Below, one piece after another: positions 61,281 to 64,000 of a stretch of 64,000 nt of DNA. The position numbers and the translations under genes are program-made. This DNA comes from Margaritispora aquatica. Taxonomy: Eukaryota; Ascomycota; Leotiomycetes; Helotiales; Discinellaceae. Each line of letters begins with the position of its first letter. The stretch's first letter is position 1. Under the pieces are notes generated by a model. The model did not search any database and was not told where the DNA came from. It was given only the letters and a program-made list of their open reading frames with translations. The stretch lies in the NCBI GenBank assembly GCA_007644065.1, contig VJWN01000001.1:200340-264339 (forward strand), written 5' to 3'.

Positions 61281-62023
61281 ACGAGACTCAGGACAGGATG
61301 GATATGCCTATACTCACTTACCTACAAGCGTTGATATATCCCCCCTGCGAATTCCTCCGCCGCGCCATCAAACATCTGAGTATAATACATCGGAGATGTC
61401 GAGACATGTTATATACAACTTTCTACCAACTTACTTTACCCGAGCTAGTTAGTCGGTCAGTTCGTCTGGATATATCTCATACTATCCTATTATATACCTA
61501 CCTATCTTGCAAGTCAGTAGTTTTAGCAAGTTCTTACGCTGCCCTGAATTCTCAACCCTGCATGAAAAAACCAAAAACTCCAAGGAAAGCTAAGCGAGGC
61601 AAGAAAATGGACGATGAGCTGGGCGACTTTCACACACTGCGGAGGAATACCAATTCCAACTCCAATTCGCACGTTGATGCATAATCAGCCTCGAGGTTTG
61701 ACAGCCTTGCGTGGTTGGATATCTTATTTCGGTACCGCGTCGCGACTTGTGTTTGGTCGGTAGTTCCTGCCTCTTTAGCATTCGGCAACCAAGTCAGGAA
61801 CTTCAGCGCAACAAAACCCAACCTAACCCAAACTAAACCGAGAAACCAAATCAATCGACACCAACCGCGAAACATACCTTACTTTCGACATCGCGATATC
61901 ATAGCATCGCTATACATCATACATGTGAAGAAAGCGCACGCAAGAAAGCGTACCATACACACCATCACCATATCCAGCATCGCAAACCTAGCTTCGCAAC
62001 AACGGGCACGAGAACAAAACACA

Positions 62024-63760
62024 ATGAATTCGCCCCCTCCTTCCCCTTCTTCTCCTTCGAGACCAAAATCGGCTTCAACTTCGAAATCAGGTCTCGCGCC
62101 TGAATTTGTACCTTCGGAAGCCCAAGCGCAAACTCCTGCTTCTACCGCGGCTCTTTCGCCATTGGAGTCTTCGAATATGACTCTGAGTACAAGTTCGGGT
62201 TTGCGTGGAAGAAGAAATAGCAGTAGGGGAAGAACAAGCGGATCAGGAAGAGCAACAGGAAGGGGAAGAGGTGCGAAAGTTGTTGAGATGGCGCAAGAAG
62301 TCAGTTTTTGTCTTCCTTTTTGGTCTTGGTCTTGGTTGGGTGAGAATTTCAATTTGGATTTGGTGTGTGGGTGTGTGTTTGCACGCATTCATACTGCATC
62401 GGTTGAACAGGCGCATCGGGTGCTGTTTCAGTAATGATCTTCTATTATATCGGTGTCCTGACTTGTTACATTTATATAGTCTATCGCGTCTACTTCTACG
62501 GCTATACTTGCTTCTACGAACATCTCCATCGCCATCACGTCTACTGCACTTCCCACCCCGATTAGTACCCCTAGTCCTAGCACCACCACCAACGACAAAA
62601 CCAGGCCCGAAAGACTCCGTGAGCGGAGCGCCACACCCCCTTCCTTCTCTTCCGTTGAATGGCATAATAAGTATCGCAGCACAAAAAATGCATTCAGTCA
62701 ACGCTGGCAGCGGCGGCTGCCTGGGAACCCCGCAGAAGTGAACAAGAAGGTTGCTGAAGATGTGGCGAGTGGCGAGATTAAGAGAGCCGCGTTGGCGAAA
62801 TTGGTAATGGATAGAGAGAAGATGGAGAGAAGGCAGAGGGAAGGGCCGGGAGGTAGAGCGATGAAACGTGCAAGAAGGGTGAAAGGGAAGGGTGGGAATT
62901 CGGAGAGTGACGAGGATGATGATGATACCGAAGAGAGAGAAGATGATATTGATAATGGCAATGACAATGATGAAAAGTACGACAAGGACGACAATGAGCA
63001 AGATACGCCATCAAGAACTCAACCAAATCTTCCCTCAAAGACAGCAGATGAACCAACCGGTATCCTGGATGCAAACCCCGACCTGTCAAATACCAATAAC
63101 AACGTCAACGTCAACGATCTCCCTCACTATCCCGACAGTTACTCTCCCGAAAGCCTGCAAGCTGAAACAGAGTCAGAAACAGAGATAGATTTTGGTATTG
63201 GTGATCAACATAGTAGTGACGATGGCAGTGAATTAAGCGAGCCAGTCGATTCTGGATCTGTTACTGGAGAGGATTGGTTGGATTGGGTGAATTGGGATTC
63301 GGATTCGGATTTGCAAGCGGATTTGGATTCGGGGTTGACGCGTAAAAGTCGGACACATCAGACTGTTGATCTTGTGTCTGAGGTTGGTGATCAGAATGGT
63401 GATGGAGAGGGCTTGCGTCCGAGTTCGGCTCCAAGCCAGGGCTCGGGTCCTCTAGGTTCTCGAGACAATCCAGTGAAGTTGGATTTGAATTCGGATGCAC
63501 TTCCTACGAACGCAAGACACCAATCTCCTAACTCTGCGACCGCGACCACGACTCCATCCGGGTCTGGACCTGTACATCGACCTGTGCAAAGACATCGACA
63601 TGAACAAAAGCAGGTGCAAGAGCAAGCAAATACTCTCGACGACGCGGAGGGTGATGAGGAGTTTTATCTACCGTATGCAGGCGAGTTTGTAATCCATTTT
63701 GACGAGGCGATGTGGTTTGATACCTGTGTGAGGAGGGGCTTGTTTGAGGTTGATTTGTGA
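62024..63760 (+). CDS. Hypothetical disordered protein with basic and acidic blocks (518 aa)
   Basis: Exon 62024-62299, intron 62300-62479 (180 nt; GTCAGT donor, CTGAC branch, TATAG acceptor, phase 0), exon 62480-63760. The downstream frame has no ATG of its own near its start and is open back exactly to the acceptor, which supports splicing. The N-terminus is Ser/Pro-rich, then basic with RGRRNSSRGR and GRGRGAK (about 60-86), an RGG/AT-hook-like patch. A Lys/Arg-rich helical stretch (SQRWQRRLPGN to MKRARRVKGKGG) is followed by a strongly acidic block (about 232-270, DEDDDD...). The end is a more ordered segment (EEFYLPYAGEFVIHFDEAMW). No family recognised. Alternating charge blocks suggest a nuclear or nucleic-acid-associated protein, which is inference. 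Confidence 0.66.
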
Positions 63761-64000
63761 GTTCGTGATTTCGATTTTAGGTAGGGTGAGATGGGGTGGA
63801 GTGGAGGGGATTGGAGTGGAAATGGAGTCGTGTGGGTGTGGGTGTGGGTGGAATGGAGTGGGAAGTGAAATGAGGTCGAATGGGATGGGATGGGGTTGGA
63901 TTGTCGTGAGATTGGGTACGGTACGATTATTGTGTCTAACATACCTTACCTTAGTTAAGGAATAAAAATAGGAAAAGGAATTGATGAGATATGGATATGA

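Larger units (their letters stand above)
60326..62023. other. Intergenic spacer
   Basis: No gene supported. It includes the TTCAAAAGC and ACTAA repeats noted separately and a GGCA run at about 61123-61137. A small frame (61298-61684) lacks motifs. The last 150 bases are probably the leader of the next gene. Confidence 0.5.

Noticed and set aside
1..64000. tRNA, 5S rRNA and CRISPR-like arrays
   Set aside because: I looked for B-box-like GGTTCGA motifs with paired stems, the dispersed fungal 5S start, and spaced direct repeats. None was found; the tandem repeats here have no unique spacers. A covariance-model scan would settle this.

Overview
The window looks like nuclear DNA of a filamentous ascomycete (Pezizomycotina; a leotiomycete is possible but unproven). 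Genes carry short introns (mostly 46-70 nt) with GTAAGT-like donors, CTAAC/CTAAT-like branch sites and YAG acceptors. Coding blocks alternate with AT-rich, TpA-rich spacers that resemble decayed repeats. The gene set (CFEM/GPI protein, arsenite methyltransferase, pisatin-demethylase-like P450, STAND-type N-terminal domain, vitamin-B12-independent methionine synthase) is typical of such fungi. All functions are assigned by recognising family motifs in translated sequence; no database search was run.

Layout. 1-8.7 kb: the 3' end of a zinc-finger gene, a broken STAND-N-domain gene (2041-3906), a spliced 90-residue membrane protein (4763-5098, minus), and a small gene with an early TAG (6620-7096), all set in AT-rich spacer. 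8.7-18.7 kb: an F-box-like protein, a five-exon P450 (minus), arsenite methyltransferase (minus) and MET6 (plus). 20.9-32.3 kb: a secreted GH106-like glycosidase, a 43-bp tandem hairpin repeat, a disordered AT-hook protein (minus), a decayed AT-rich block, and a ten-exon gamma-glutamyltranspeptidase. 33.3-36.5 kb: ALG11 (minus) and a COX18/Oxa1-type insertase (plus), divergent from a 272-bp promoter. 36.5-59.2 kb: one large gene, a CaMKK/Ssp1-type kinase (46171-49975), alone between two gene-poor stretches of about 9.7 and 9.2 kb full of microsatellites. 59.2-64 kb: a CFEM-domain GPI-anchored wall protein and a hypothetical acidic/basic disordered protein.

How genes may relate: MET6 makes methionine (the precursor of SAM), the arsenite methyltransferase consumes SAM and thiols, and gamma-glutamyltranspeptidase recycles glutathione, so three sulfur/thiol-linked genes lie within about 18.6 kb. 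The P450 and methyltransferase are adjacent and co-oriented. Any functional link is inference. ALG11 and COX18 are housekeeping genes (ER N-glycan assembly; cytochrome c oxidase assembly). I see no tRNA, rRNA, CRISPR array, intact transposon or obvious new defence-like system. The most interesting items are the broken STAND-like gene, the hairpin tandem repeat after the glycosidase, the CFEM domain lacking its usual Asp, and the repeat-rich desert around the kinase.
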